The notes under the pieces: generated by a model
Told to the model about the DNA's origin: nothing
Seen by the model: the letters and a program-made list of their open reading frames with translations, nothing else
Database searches by the model: none
DNA from: Thermus sp. LT1-2-5
Lineage (GTDB): Bacteria > Deinococcota > Deinococci > Deinococcales > Thermaceae
NCBI RefSeq assembly: GCF_040363165.1
Contig: NZ_BSRG01000008.1
Location: 1 to 36,140, forward strand
DNA: 36,140 bases
Direction: 5' to 3'
Made by a program: the position numbers and the translations under genes
Part shown: positions 14,057 through 24,180 of the stretch, piece after piece
Position numbering within the stretch: position 1 is the first letter of the stretch
Layout: each line of letters opens with the position of its first letter

Positions 14057-16237
14057 GTGGTCCGCGCGCCCGCCCTTTGGGAAAAGCTGGAGCCTCACCT
14101 AGAATACCTCCCCCCGGAGGACCGGGAGAAGGTGAAGGAGGCTTACCTCTTCGCCGAGGAAGCCCACCGGGGGCAGGTGCGCAAAAGCGGGGAGCCCTAC
14201 ATCACCCACCCGGTGGCGGTGGCGGAGATCCTCGCTTCCTTGCGCATGGACGCCGACACCGTGGCGGCGGGGCTCCTGCACGACACCCTGGAGGACTGCG
14301 GCGTGGCCCCCGAGGAGCTGGAAAGGCGCTTCGGCCCGGCGGTGCGCCGCATCGTGGAGGGGGAGACCAAGGTCAGCAAGCTCTACAAGCTGGCCAACCT
14401 CGAGGGGGAGGAGAAGCGGGCCGAGGACCTCCGCCAAATGTTCATCGCCATGGCGGAGGACGTGCGCATCATCATCGTGAAGCTGGCGGACCGCCTGCAC
14501 AACCTGCGCACCCTGGAGTTCATGCCCCCCGAGAAGCAGAAGCGCATCGCGCAGGAAACCCTGGAGATCTACGCCCCCCTGGCCCACCGCCTGGGGATAG
14601 GGCAGCTGAAGTGGGAGCTGGAGGACCTCTCCTTCCGCTACCTTCACCCCGAGGCCTACCAGGCCCTCCTCTCCCGCATCCAGGAAACCCAGGAGGCCCG
14701 GGAGCGCCTGGTGAAAAAAGCCATGGCTGCCCTCGAGGAGGCCCTAAGGCGGGATGAGCTCCTCCAGGCCCAGCTCCAGGGCTTCGAGGTCACGGGCCGG
14801 CCCAAGCACCTCTACTCCATCTGGAAGAAGATGGAGCGGGAGAAAAAGGCCCTGGAGCAGATCTACGACCTCCTGGCGGTGCGGGTCATCCTGGACCCCA
14901 AGCCAAGCCCCACCGAGGAGGGCCGGGCCCTGCGGGAAAAGCAAGTCTGCTACCACGTCCTGGGCCTGGTCCACGCCCTTTGGCAGCCCATTCCCGGCCG
15001 GGTCAAGGACTACATCGCCGTGCCCAAGCCAAACGGCTACCAAAGCCTCCACACCACGGTCATCGCCCTGGAAGGCCTCCCCTTGGAGGTGCAGATCCGC
15101 ACCCGGGAGATGCACCGCATCGCCGAGTACGGCATCGCCGCCCACTGGCTTTACAAGGAGGGCCTCACCGACCCCGAGGAGATCAAGCGCCGGATTTCCT
15201 GGCTCAAGAGCATACAGGAGTGGCAGCAGGAGTTTTCCAGCTCCCGGGAGTTCGTGGAGGCGGTGACCCGGGACCTTTTGGGAGGGCGGGTCTTCGTCTT
15301 CACCCCCAAGGGGCGGATCATCAACCTGCCCAAGGGGGCCACCCCCGTGGACTTCGCCTACCACATCCACACGGAGGTGGGGCACCACATGGTGGGGGCC
15401 AAGGTGAACGGGCGCATCGTCCCCCTCTCCTACGAGCTGCAAAACGGGGAGATCGTGGAGATCCTCACCGCCAAAAACGCCCACCCCTCCAAGGGCTGGC
15501 TGGAGTTCGCCAAGACCCGGAGCGCCAAGAGCAAGATCCGGCAGTACTTCCGCGCCCAGGAACGCCAGGAAACCCTGGAAAGGGGCCAAGGCCTCCTGGA
15601 GCGCTACCTGAAGCGCAAAGGGCTCCCCAAGCCCACGGACAGCCAGCTTGAGGAGGTGGCCAAGCACCTGGGCCTCCCCCCTTCCCCCGAGGAGCTCTAC
15701 CTGGCCCTGGCCTTAAACCGCCTCACCCCCAAGCAGGTGGCGGAAAAGCTCTACCCAAAGGCCCTCCTCAAGCCGGAAAAGCCTAAGCCCGCCCCCAAGA
15801 ACGAGTGGGGCATCCGCCTGGAGCAAGACCTCCAGGCCCCCATCCGCCTCGCCTCCTGCTGCGAGCCTATGAAGGGGGACGCCATCCTGGGCTTTGTCAC
15901 CCGGGGCCGAGGGGTCACGGTCCATCGGGCGGACTGCCCCAACCTGCGGCGCATCCTCCAGGGGCCGGAGGCGGACCGGGTGATCGGGGCCTACTGGGAA
16001 GGCGTGGGGGGGAAGGTGGCCACCCTCGAGGTCCTGGCCCAGGACCGGACCGGCCTCCTGAGGGACGTGATGCAGGTGGTGGCGGAGGCGGGAAAAAGCG
16101 CCCTGGGCTCGGAAACCCGCATCCTGGGCCCCATGGCCCGCATACGGCTTCGCCTCACCGTGCAGGACGGGGAAAGGGAGGCTCTCCTGGAAGCTCTCCG
16201 GGGGGTGAAGAGCGTGCAGGAGGTGCGCTGGGTCTAA
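14057..16237 (+). CDS. rsh: Bifunctional (p)ppGpp synthetase/hydrolase (RelA/SpoT homologue)
   Basis: A 726-residue stringent-response enzyme that makes and degrades (p)ppGpp. The order is: N-terminal HD hydrolase domain with HD at residues 75-76 (LLHDTLED) and the DRLHN motif (145-149); synthetase domain with GRPKHLYSIWKKM (247-259) and RVKDYIAVPKPNGYQSLHTTV (315-335); TGS domain at about 410-471; helical/zinc-finger-like region; C-terminal ACT domain at about 655-726. The RxKD motif (315-318) marks bifunctional enzymes, as opposed to ExDD in RelA. The GTG start is set by the leaderless promoter just upstream. The gene ends with a 4-base overlap with the convergent yjbQ-like gene (16234-16237). 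Confidence 0.97.
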   Translation: MVRAPALWEKLEPHLEYLPPEDREKVKEAYLFAEEAHRGQVRKSGEPYITHPVAVAEILASLRMDADTVAAGLLHDTLEDCGVAPEELERRFGPAVRRIVEGETKVSKLYKLANLEGEEKRAEDLRQMFIAMAEDVRIIIVKLADRLHNLRTLEFMPPEKQKRIAQETLEIYAPLAHRLGIGQLKWELEDLSFRYLHPEAYQALLSRIQETQEARERLVKKAMAALEEALRRDELLQAQLQGFEVTGRPKHLYSIWKKMEREKKALEQIYDLLAVRVILDPKPSPTEEGRALREKQVCYHVLGLVHALWQPIPGRVKDYIAVPKPNGYQSLHTTVIALEGLPLEVQIRTREMHRIAEYGIAAHWLYKEGLTDPEEIKRRISWLKSIQEWQQEFSSSREFVEAVTRDLLGGRVFVFTPKGRIINLPKGATPVDFAYHIHTEVGHHMVGAKVNGRIVPLSYELQNGEIVEILTAKNAHPSKGWLEFAKTRSAKSKIRQYFRAQERQETLERGQGLLERYLKRKGLPKPTDSQLEEVAKHLGLPPSPEELYLALALNRLTPKQVAEKLYPKALLKPEKPKPAPKNEWGIRLEQDLQAPIRLASCCEPMKGDAILGFVTRGRGVTVHRADCPNLRRILQGPEADRVIGAYWEGVGGKVATLEVLAQDRTGLLRDVMQVVAEAGKSALGSETRILGPMARIRLRLTVQDGEREALLEALRGVKSVQEVRWV

Positions 16238-16614
16238 AGGGGCCGCACCCACACCTCCCGGGTCCGCGGCCCGTCAAACTCCGCCAGGAAGACCTGTTGC
16301 CAGCGGCCCAGCTTCAGCCTGCCCCCCTCGGCGAAGAGGAGGAGGTGGACCCCGGTGAGGAGGGTTTTCAGGTGGGCGTGGGTGTTGCCCTCGGCATGGC
16401 GGTCCTTGGGGTGGAAGCGGGGGGCGAGCTCCTCCAGGCGGGCCAGGAGATCGCGGGCCACGTCGGGGTCCGCCCCTTCCTGCACCAAAAGGCCGCAGGT
16501 GGTGTGGGGCACGAAGAGGTATACGAGGCCCGTATGCCCTTCCAGGGCCGCCTCCACCATCCGGGTAATGTTCACCAGGCCCTCTTCCGGCGTGCGCACG
16601 GTAAGCCTTCGCAT
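16234..16614 (-). CDS. YjbQ/UPF0047 family protein
   Basis: A 126-residue protein of the secondary thiamine-phosphate synthase/YjbQ (UPF0047) family. Signatures are FVPHTTCGLLVQEGADPDV and DRHAEGNTHAHLKTLLTG, carrying the conserved His residues, and a KLGRWQQVFLAEFDGPR block. The family forms small trimers; weak thiamine-phosphate synthase activity is reported for E. coli YjbQ, but the true role is unsettled. The ATG at 16614 (MRRLTV) is preferred over a longer frame reaching 16656, because a TATCCT -10 lies six bases upstream and the extra residues do not belong to the family. Confidence 0.9.
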   Translation of the reverse strand: MRRLTVRTPEEGLVNITRMVEAALEGHTGLVYLFVPHTTCGLLVQEGADPDVARDLLARLEELAPRFHPKDRHAEGNTHAHLKTLLTGVHLLLFAEGGRLKLGRWQQVFLAEFDGPRTREVWVRPL

Positions 16615-16620
16615 ACGGCC

Positions 16621-16626
16621 AGGATA
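16621..16626 (-). promoter_or_regulatory. -10 box of the yjbQ-like gene
   Basis: On the minus strand TATCCT is followed by six bases and the ATG at 16614. It sits directly after the stop codon of the upstream methyltransferase gene (16628-16630). It would give a leaderless mRNA even though the two genes could also be co-transcribed. Confidence 0.5.
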
Positions 16627-16627
16627 C

Positions 16628-17419
16628 CTAGCCCAGGCGCGTGACCCGCAGGACAAAGCCCTTTTGTAGGGTGAAGGTGCGGTCCAACCCGCCGAACTCC
16701 GCCTCGGCCCAAGCCCTAAGCCTCGGCATCACCTTGGCGTGCACCGCCTCGGGCACGGCCTGGGTGAAGGAATAGAGGCGCTCCTCCAGGGCCTCCAAGG
16801 CCTCCCGCACCGTGCGCTCCTCCCGCCACGCCACCACTGGGCGGGCTTTGGGCCTAAGGCCAAGCCGCTTTAGGGCCTCCTCCACCTGGGCGAGGCGCCT
16901 TTGGTGCAGGCCCCTTTCCACCCGCACGCCTTCTTCCGCCACCAAGGCCCGCCAACGCTCCTGCAGGGCGCACTCCTCCGCCGCATCCACCTGGTCCCAC
17001 CCCTCCAGGAGCGCCCCTCCGGGCTTGAGCACCCTTAGGGCCTCGGCCAAGGCCTTAGGCCAGTCGGGAAGGAGGTGCCAAAGGTGAACCACAATGACCC
17101 CGTGGACGCTCTCCTCGGGCAGGGGGATGGCCCGGGCGTCCGCCTGCAAAAGCCGCACCTTGCGCATGACCCCCGCCGCCTTCTGGCGGAAGACCTCCAG
17201 CATGGCGGGGTTCACGTCCAAGGCGATGTAGGGAAAGCCCCGGGCGATGAGGGGCAGGGCGATGCGCCCCGTGCCCACCCCGAGCTCCAGCAAAATAGGC
17301 TCCTCCCCCCGGCCAGAAACCGCATTGGCGATGGCGGTGGCGATGCGGCCCGCCACCTCGGGCGGGTAAGCCCGGAGGCGGTCATAGGCGTAGGCCACCC
17401 GGGTGAGGGCGCTGGACAT
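16628..17419 (-). CDS. Class I SAM-dependent methyltransferase
   Basis: A 263-residue soluble methyltransferase. Motif I is LELGVGTGRIALPL (about 44-57), with acidic residue D68 in YIALDVNP, motif II near ADARAIPLPEESVHGVIVVHLWHLL (about 93-117) and motif III ALRVLKPGGALL. The N-terminus (YAYDRLRAYP) resembles the small-molecule methyltransferases of the UbiE/Methyltransf_11 type, but the substrate cannot be told. The ATG at 17419 is preceded by AGGAGG. It is divergent from the nucleotidylyltransferase gene with only 34 bases between start codons. Confidence 0.9.
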   Translation of the reverse strand: MSSALTRVAYAYDRLRAYPPEVAGRIATAIANAVSGRGEEPILLELGVGTGRIALPLIARGFPYIALDVNPAMLEVFRQKAAGVMRKVRLLQADARAIPLPEESVHGVIVVHLWHLLPDWPKALAEALRVLKPGGALLEGWDQVDAAEECALQERWRALVAEEGVRVERGLHQRRLAQVEEALKRLGLRPKARPVVAWREERTVREALEALEERLYSFTQAVPEAVHAKVMPRLRAWAEAEFGGLDRTFTLQKGFVLRVTRLG

Positions 17420-17429
17420 GTCCTCCTAC

Positions 17430-17446
17430 ATTGTACGGGGTATACT
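17430..17446. promoter_or_regulatory. Closely spaced divergent -10 boxes
   Basis: On the minus strand TACAAT (17430-17435) stands ten bases before the methyltransferase ATG. On the plus strand TATACT (17441-17446) stands seven bases before the nucleotidylyltransferase ATG at 17454. The boxes are five bases apart, so the promoters must share polymerase binding space. The plus transcript should be leaderless. The minus gene also has an AGGAGG ribosome site at 17421-17426, and would have only a very short leader. Confidence 0.6.
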
Positions 17447-17453
17447 TCGGCCC

Positions 17454-18500
17454 ATGAAAGGGCTCATCCTAGCCGCCGGGCGGGGCACGCGGCTCCGCCC
17501 CCTTACCCACACCCGTCCCAAGCCGGTGATCCGGGTGGCGGGCCGGCCCATCATCCACTACGCCGTGGAAAACTTACGGGAAGCGGGCGTGGAGGAGATT
17601 GGGGTGGTGGTCTCCCCGGAAACGGAGAAGGACATCCGCGAGGCCCTCTCGGGATACCCCGTGCGCTACGTCCTCCAAGAAGAGCCCCAGGGCTTGGCCC
17701 ATGCCGTGGCGGTAGCCCGGGACTTCTTGGGGGATAGCCCCTTCGTCCTCTACCTGGGGGACAACCTCTTCCAAAAGGGAATCGGACGCTTCCTGGAAGC
17801 TTTCCGCGATGGGGCGAGCGCGGTCCTCGCCCTGGTGCGGGTGGAAGATCCCAGGCAGTTCGGGGTGGCCGTGCTCGAGGGCGACCGGGTGGTGCGCCTT
17901 TTGGAAAAGCCCCAGGACCCCCCCTCGGACCTGGCGGTGGCCGGGGTATACGTCTTCACCCCCGAGGTCTTGGAGGTCATCCAGGACCTCAAGCCCTCAG
18001 CCCGGGGGGAGTACGAGATCACCGACGCCATCCAGGGCCTCATCGACCGGGGCCGCCGGGTGGTGGGGGTGGAGGTCACGGGCTGGTGGAAGGACACGGG
18101 CCGCCCCAAGGACCTCCTGGACGCCAACCGCCTCCTTTTGGAGGAGCTTTCCCCCAGGGTGGAAGGCGAGGTGGAAGGAAGCGAGCTCACGGGCCGGGTG
18201 GTGGTGGAAAAGGGGGCCAAGGTGGTGGGAAGCACCATTATCGGCCCCGCCTTCATCGGGGAAGGGGCCCTGGTGGAGGGAGCCTACGTGGGGCCCTTCA
18301 CCTCCTTGGGGCCAGGGGCAAAGGTGGTGCGCTCGGAGGTGGAGTATTCCATCCTCGAGGACCACGCCGTCTTGGAAGACGTGGCCCTGCGCCTCCAGGA
18401 GAGCATCCTGGGGGTGGGGGCCAAGGTGCAGAGCCGCAACGGGCTTCCCCGGGCCCACCGCCTCATCCTCGGGGACCTCTCCCAGGTGGAACTGGCCTAG
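17454..18500 (+). CDS. Glucose-1-phosphate thymidylyltransferase, long form
   Basis: A 348-residue sugar-1-phosphate nucleotidylyltransferase. The N-terminal transferase domain has KGLILAAGRGTRLRPLT (2-18), the PKPV lysine, YLGDNLF (about 98-104, metal-binding Asp), PSDLAVAGVYVF, and GWWKDTGRPKDLLDANRLLL, typical of RmlA long-form enzymes. A left-handed beta-helix follows from about 240 to 325 (hexapeptide-like VEGAYVGPF, IGEGAL). The product is probably dTDP-glucose for surface polysaccharide, but other UDP/dTDP sugars are possible. The ATG at 17454 is preferred to upstream in-frame starts because TATACT lies seven bases before it. The biotin ligase ATG follows the stop with no gap. Confidence 0.9.
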   Translation: MKGLILAAGRGTRLRPLTHTRPKPVIRVAGRPIIHYAVENLREAGVEEIGVVVSPETEKDIREALSGYPVRYVLQEEPQGLAHAVAVARDFLGDSPFVLYLGDNLFQKGIGRFLEAFRDGASAVLALVRVEDPRQFGVAVLEGDRVVRLLEKPQDPPSDLAVAGVYVFTPEVLEVIQDLKPSARGEYEITDAIQGLIDRGRRVVGVEVTGWWKDTGRPKDLLDANRLLLEELSPRVEGEVEGSELTGRVVVEKGAKVVGSTIIGPAFIGEGALVEGAYVGPFTSLGPGAKVVRSEVEYSILEDHAVLEDVALRLQESILGVGAKVQSRNGLPRAHRLILGDLSQVELA

Positions 18501-19385
18501 ATGGCGGGGCTCCTCTCCCTCCTCACGGAGGCGTACCAAAGCGGCGAGGCCCTGGCCCAGCGCCTCGGGGTGAGCCGGGCCGCCATCTCCAAGGAGGCGC
18601 ATCGGCTTTGGGCGGAGGGCTTTCCCGTGGAGGTAAGCCGGCAGGGCTACCGCATTCTCCCCGGCACCCCCCTGCCCCACCTCTTCCGTCCCCCGGGGCG
18701 GCTGGGAAGGCCCTACCGCTACCTGGGCCGGGTGGGGAGCACCCAGGACGTGCTCCGGGCCTGGGCCGAGGCCGGGGCCCCCGAGGGGGCCCTGGTCCTG
18801 GCGGAGGTCCAGGAAAGGGGGCGGGGCAGGCGGGGGCGGGCCTGGGAAAGCCGCCCCGGGGTGAGCCTCACCTTTTCCCTCCTCCTGAGGCCCCGCCTCC
18901 CCCTCCCCGCCCTAGGGCTTCTGCCCCTTATGGCCGGCCTCGCCCTCTTCGAGGCGGTGGGGGTGGGGGGGCTCAAGTGGCCCAACGACCTCCTAAGCCC
19001 CGACGGCCGCAAGCTGGCCGGGGTGCTCCTGGAGGCCAAGGCGGAAGGGGAGGAGGTGGCCCACGCCCTTTTGGGCGTGGGGGTGAACGTGGCCTGGGCC
19101 CCGGAGGGGGCAGCCTTCCTCCAGGAGTTCACCCCCCTTTCCCGCCGGGAGGTCCTGGAAAGGTTCCTGGCCCGCCTCGAGGCCCTCCTGCCCCTCCTGG
19201 AAGACCCACAGGCCTTCCTCCCTCGCTACGCCCAAGCCTCCTATACCCTGGGGCGCCGGGTGCGGGTGGAAACCGCCAAGGGCCCCGTGGAAGGCGTGGC
19301 GGAGGCGGTCCTCCCCGACGGGAGCCTCCGGGTGGGGGGGGTGCGGGTGGGGGCAGGGGAGGTGGCCCTCCTAGGCCTTGAGTAA
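18501..19385 (+). CDS. birA: Biotin-[acetyl-CoA carboxylase] ligase with N-terminal HTH (BirA)
   Basis: A 294-residue BirA. Residues 1-55 form a winged-helix domain (SGEALAQRLGVSRAAISKEAHRL). The ligase domain carries GSTQD (about 79), the biotinyl-AMP loop GRGRRGRAW (about 106-114), KWPNDLL (about 158-164) and KLAGVLLE (about 171-178). The C-terminal SH3-like domain runs from about 245. It attaches biotin to biotin carboxyl carrier proteins and may also repress biotin genes, though no biotin operon is in this window. The ATG follows directly on the previous TAG (18498-18500). Confidence 0.96.
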   Translation: MAGLLSLLTEAYQSGEALAQRLGVSRAAISKEAHRLWAEGFPVEVSRQGYRILPGTPLPHLFRPPGRLGRPYRYLGRVGSTQDVLRAWAEAGAPEGALVLAEVQERGRGRRGRAWESRPGVSLTFSLLLRPRLPLPALGLLPLMAGLALFEAVGVGGLKWPNDLLSPDGRKLAGVLLEAKAEGEEVAHALLGVGVNVAWAPEGAAFLQEFTPLSRREVLERFLARLEALLPLLEDPQAFLPRYAQASYTLGRRVRVETAKGPVEGVAEAVLPDGSLRVGGVRVGAGEVALLGLE

Positions 19386-19392
19386 GCCGCGC

Positions 19393-19422
19393 TTAGATTT
19401 TCCTCATGCCTTGTGCTAGGAT
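19393..19422 (+). promoter_or_regulatory. Promoter of the DUF2203 gene (extended -10)
   Basis: TTAGAT (19393-19398) is a partial -35 match, 18 bases before TAGGAT (19417-19422). TG lies one base before the hexamer (TG-C-TAGGAT), an extended -10 like the one at 14041-14049. Ten bases separate it from the ATG at 19433, and they include a weak AGGGCAGG ribosome site. Confidence 0.5.
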
Positions 19423-19432
19423 GAGGGCAGGT

Positions 19433-19858
19433 ATGTTCGCCCGCATCTTCACCAAGGAAGAGGCGGATGCCCTCCTGCCCGAGATCCAGCGGGTCCTGGC
19501 CCAGATGCGCAAGGCCCGGGCCGAGCTCCAAGAGGTGCAACGCCAACTCCCCGAGGCCCGGGGGCTAAAGCGGCGGGCCCTGGAGGAGGAAGCTCGCTTC
19601 CTCATGGGCTCCCTGGAGGCAGACGCCCGCTACCTGGCCTCCTTGGGCGTCCTCCTCAAGGACCTGGAGCGGGGCCTGGTGGACTTCCCCGCCCGGGTAA
19701 AGGGAGAGGTGGTCTTCCTCTGCTGGCAGGAAGGGGAGCCGGAGGTGGCCCACTACCACCCCCTCTCCGGGGGCTTTGCGGAGCGGAGGCCCCTGGGGGA
19801 GGCCCCTAGCCTCCTTCCCCAGGCGGCGCGCCCCGGCGAAAGGCGTCCAGGCGCCTGA
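19433..19858 (+). CDS. DUF2203 family protein
   Basis: A 141-residue protein. The first 80 residues (FTKEEADALLPEIQRVLAQMRKARAEL…) are a helical hairpin. They are followed by the DUF2203 core LKDLERGLVDFPARVKGEVVFLCWQEGEPEVAHYHPLSGGFAERRPL. The function is unknown; the conserved WxxGE-H-H part suggests a small metal or nucleotide-binding fold but this is not shown. The ATG at 19433 (MFARIF) is chosen over 19406 and 19421 because those lie in or before the -10. The end overlaps the convergent metallopeptidase gene by 53 bases, and its last 20 residues are low-complexity. Confidence 0.87.
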   Translation: MFARIFTKEEADALLPEIQRVLAQMRKARAELQEVQRQLPEARGLKRRALEEEARFLMGSLEADARYLASLGVLLKDLERGLVDFPARVKGEVVFLCWQEGEPEVAHYHPLSGGFAERRPLGEAPSLLPQAARPGERRPGA

Positions 19859-20201
19859 GGTCTTCCCGCACCAGGTCCTCCCGCCCCGCCAAGGACTCCA
19901 GGTGGTGGCGGAGCTCGTGGAGGAGGGTTTCCCACACCTCCCCTTCCCAGTCAAACCCCGGCCCGGCCACCGCTTGGAAGGAGCCGTAATACAGGGCGAT
20001 GTGCCGCCCCAGGCCCTCAAAGCCCCCCAGGGCGCTGGGAGGGCCGGGGTCCAGGTACTCCCCAAGCCGCCACACCCCTGGAAGCCCGGGTTCGGGCTTG
20101 GCCCCGGGCAGGACGTGCACCCCCTGAAGCCCCCGCTTGAAGGCCTCCGGGATCTCCTCCCAAAGCCGCTCCACCAAGCGCACGAAGGCTTCGTAGGTCA
20201 T
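19806..20201 (-). CDS. Zincin-like metallopeptidase family protein
   Basis: A 131-residue protein of the minimal metallopeptidase family (zincin-like, DUF1025 group). The zinc-binding motif HELRHH lies at residues 95-100 (H95, E96, H99, with a further H100), preceded by GEVWETLL. The N-terminal part, including RHIALYYGSF (66-75), fits the family. Members are small and of unknown substrate. The ATG at 20201 overlaps the rlmH stop as ATGA, so translation is probably coupled. The 3' end overlaps the convergent DUF2203 gene. Confidence 0.88.
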   Translation of the reverse strand: MTYEAFVRLVERLWEEIPEAFKRGLQGVHVLPGAKPEPGLPGVWRLGEYLDPGPPSALGGFEGLGRHIALYYGSFQAVAGPGFDWEGEVWETLLHELRHHLESLAGREDLVREDLRRLDAFRRGAPPGEGG

Positions 20202-20608
20202 GGCCGATGGTAGGGGTGGCCCGCCCTTAGGGTGAGGACCCGGTAGAGCTGCTCCATCAGGACCAAAAGGGCGAGCTCGTGCTGCAGGGTGAGGGGGGAA
20301 AGGGAAAGGAGGAAGTCCGCCGCCTTCCGCACCGCCTCGCTATGCCCCTCAGACCCGCCCACCAAGAAGGCCACCTTCTCCCCTTCCCACCCCTGGAGGA
20401 GCCTAAGGAAGCCCTCGGTGGAAAGGAGCTTCCCCCGCTCGTCCAAGACCACCTTGCGGTAACCTTCCGCCTTGGCAAGGAGGTCCTCCTCCTTGGCGAA
20501 GAGGACCTCGAGGGGAGCGTACCGCCCGATCCTTCTGGCGTACTCCTCCACCCCAAGCCGGGCGTAGGCCAGCCTGGGCTTTCCCACCGCCACCACCCGC
20601 AGGCGCAC
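20198..20608 (-). CDS. rlmH: 23S rRNA (pseudouridine1915-N3)-methyltransferase RlmH
   Basis: A 136-residue SPOUT methyltransferase that modifies pseudouridine 1915 in helix 69 of 23S rRNA. The start (RLRVVAVGKPR) and the knot motifs FLVGGSEGHSEAVRKAADFLLSLSPLTLQHELALLVLMEQLYRVLTL…HPYHRP are diagnostic. It is somewhat shorter than the usual 155 residues, with a compact middle. The GTG at 20608 lies six bases after a TAGGAT -10 box, implying a leaderless mRNA. It is divergent from the branched-chain dehydrogenase operon. Confidence 0.95.
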   Translation of the reverse strand: MRLRVVAVGKPRLAYARLGVEEYARRIGRYAPLEVLFAKEEDLLAKAEGYRKVVLDERGKLLSTEGFLRLLQGWEGEKVAFLVGGSEGHSEAVRKAADFLLSLSPLTLQHELALLVLMEQLYRVLTLRAGHPYHRP

Positions 20609-20614
20609 ACCCCC

Positions 20615-21842
<1,228 letters not shown>

Positions 21843-21852
21843 GGAGGTGGCC

Positions 21853-22827
<975 letters not shown>

Positions 22828-22836
22828 AGGAGACCT

Positions 22837-24171
22837 ATGCCCAAAGAGATCCTCATGCCCGAGCTCGCCGAAAGCGTGGTGGAAGGCGAGATCCTCAAGT
22901 GGTTGGTAGAAGAAGGGGACTACCTCAAGAAGGACCAGCCCTTCGTGGAGGTGATGACGGACAAGGTCACGGTAGAGCTCCCTTCCCCTTACGAGGGCGT
23001 CCTCCTGAAGAAGCTGGCCAAGGAGGGGGAGGTGGTGAAGGTCCACGCCCCCATCGCCCTCATCGCCGAACCCCACGAGGCGGCGGCCCCGGTGCAGGCG
23101 GTGGAGGAGCGCTCCATCGTGGAGCCGGGCCTTCCAACCAAAGAGGAGAAGGAAGACCTCTCCCTCTTCAAGCCCGACCCCACGCAGGTGGCGGTGAAAA
23201 ACCCCTTCCTGAACCAGACCCAGCCCCAGGAGGAGACCAGGCCCCAAGGCCGGGTCCTGGCGGTGCCCGCCGCCCGCAAGCTGGCCCGGGAACTGGGCAT
23301 CCCCCTCGAGGAGGTGCCCGGCTCGGGACCCTTAGGCCGGGTACGGGTGGAAGACGTGCGGGCCTATGCGGCCAAGCGGGCGGCTCCCCCCGCACCTCCC
23401 CAGGAAGCCCCCTCCCCCACCCCCTTCCCCCCACCCCCCCGCTACACCCCCCCCAAGGGCTACGAGCCCCTGGAGGAGCGCGTGCCCCTCAGGGGCGTGC
23501 GCCGGGCCATCGCCCAGGGGCTTTGGCAAAGCCATCTCTATACCGTGCGCACCCTCAACGTGGACGAGGCGGATCTCACGGAGCTGGTGGCCTTAAGGGA
23601 GCGCCTTAAACCCCAGGCGGAGGCCCAAGGGGTCAAGCTCACCTACCTGCCCTTCATCGTCAAGGCAGCGGTAAGGGCCCTAAAAAAGTACCCCATGCTC
23701 AACGCCAGCCTGGACGAGGAAAGGCAGGAAATCGTCTACAAGCGGTACTACCACATCGGCCTGGCGGTGGCCACGGAGCGGGGCCTGGTGGTGCCCGTGG
23801 TGCGGGACGCCGACCGCAAGAGCGTCCTGGAGCTGGCCCAAATCATCGCCGAGCTTTCCGCCAAGGCCCGGGAAGGGCGCCTCAGCCCCGAGGAGGTTTC
23901 GGGCTCCACCTTCACCATCACCAACATCGGCTCCGTGGGGGCCACCTTGAGCTTCCCCATCATCAACCTGCCGGACGCCGCCATCCTGGGGGTCCACTCC
24001 ATCCGCAAGCGGCCTTGGGTTATGCCGGATGGCTCTATCCAGGCGCGGGACATCATGTTCCTCTCCCTCTCCTTCGATCACCGCCTGGTGGACGGGGCCG
24101 AGGCGGCCCTCTTTACCCGGGAAGTGATCCGGCTTTTGGAGAACCCCGACCTTTTGCTTCTGGAAATGTAG
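22837..24171 (+). CDS. bkdB: Dihydrolipoyl acyltransferase E2 of the branched-chain complex
   Basis: A 444-residue core protein. One N-terminal lipoyl domain (about 1-77) has its lipoyl lysine at Lys43 (MTDKVTVELPSP). An acidic linker is followed by the E1/E3-binding domain at about 144-180 (VPAARKLARELGIPLEEVPGSGPLGRV). A Pro-rich hinge (about 185-210) then leads to the acyltransferase domain with SFTITNIGS-like STFTITNIGSVG and the catalytic SFDHRLVDG near the C-terminus. Lys43 needs the LipA/LipB products encoded about 3.6 kb downstream. The ATG follows AAGGAG by four bases. Confidence 0.97.
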   Translation: MPKEILMPELAESVVEGEILKWLVEEGDYLKKDQPFVEVMTDKVTVELPSPYEGVLLKKLAKEGEVVKVHAPIALIAEPHEAAAPVQAVEERSIVEPGLPTKEEKEDLSLFKPDPTQVAVKNPFLNQTQPQEETRPQGRVLAVPAARKLARELGIPLEEVPGSGPLGRVRVEDVRAYAAKRAAPPAPPQEAPSPTPFPPPPRYTPPKGYEPLEERVPLRGVRRAIAQGLWQSHLYTVRTLNVDEADLTELVALRERLKPQAEAQGVKLTYLPFIVKAAVRALKKYPMLNASLDEERQEIVYKRYYHIGLAVATERGLVVPVVRDADRKSVLELAQIIAELSAKAREGRLSPEEVSGSTFTITNIGSVGATLSFPIINLPDAAILGVHSIRKRPWVMPDGSIQARDIMFLSLSFDHRLVDGAEAALFTREVIRLLENPDLLLLEM

Positions 24172-24180
24172 GATAGCGCC

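Noticed and set aside
14744-15667. A 307-codon minus frame opposite the (p)ppGpp synthetase
   Set aside because: The + strand carries every Rsh domain in order; the antisense frame is a mirror of its codon pattern.
18086-19381. A 431-codon + frame across the nucleotidylyltransferase/birA junction
   Set aside because: Its product is a Gly/Pro/Arg-rich low-complexity sequence, and it lies over two well-supported genes in another frame.
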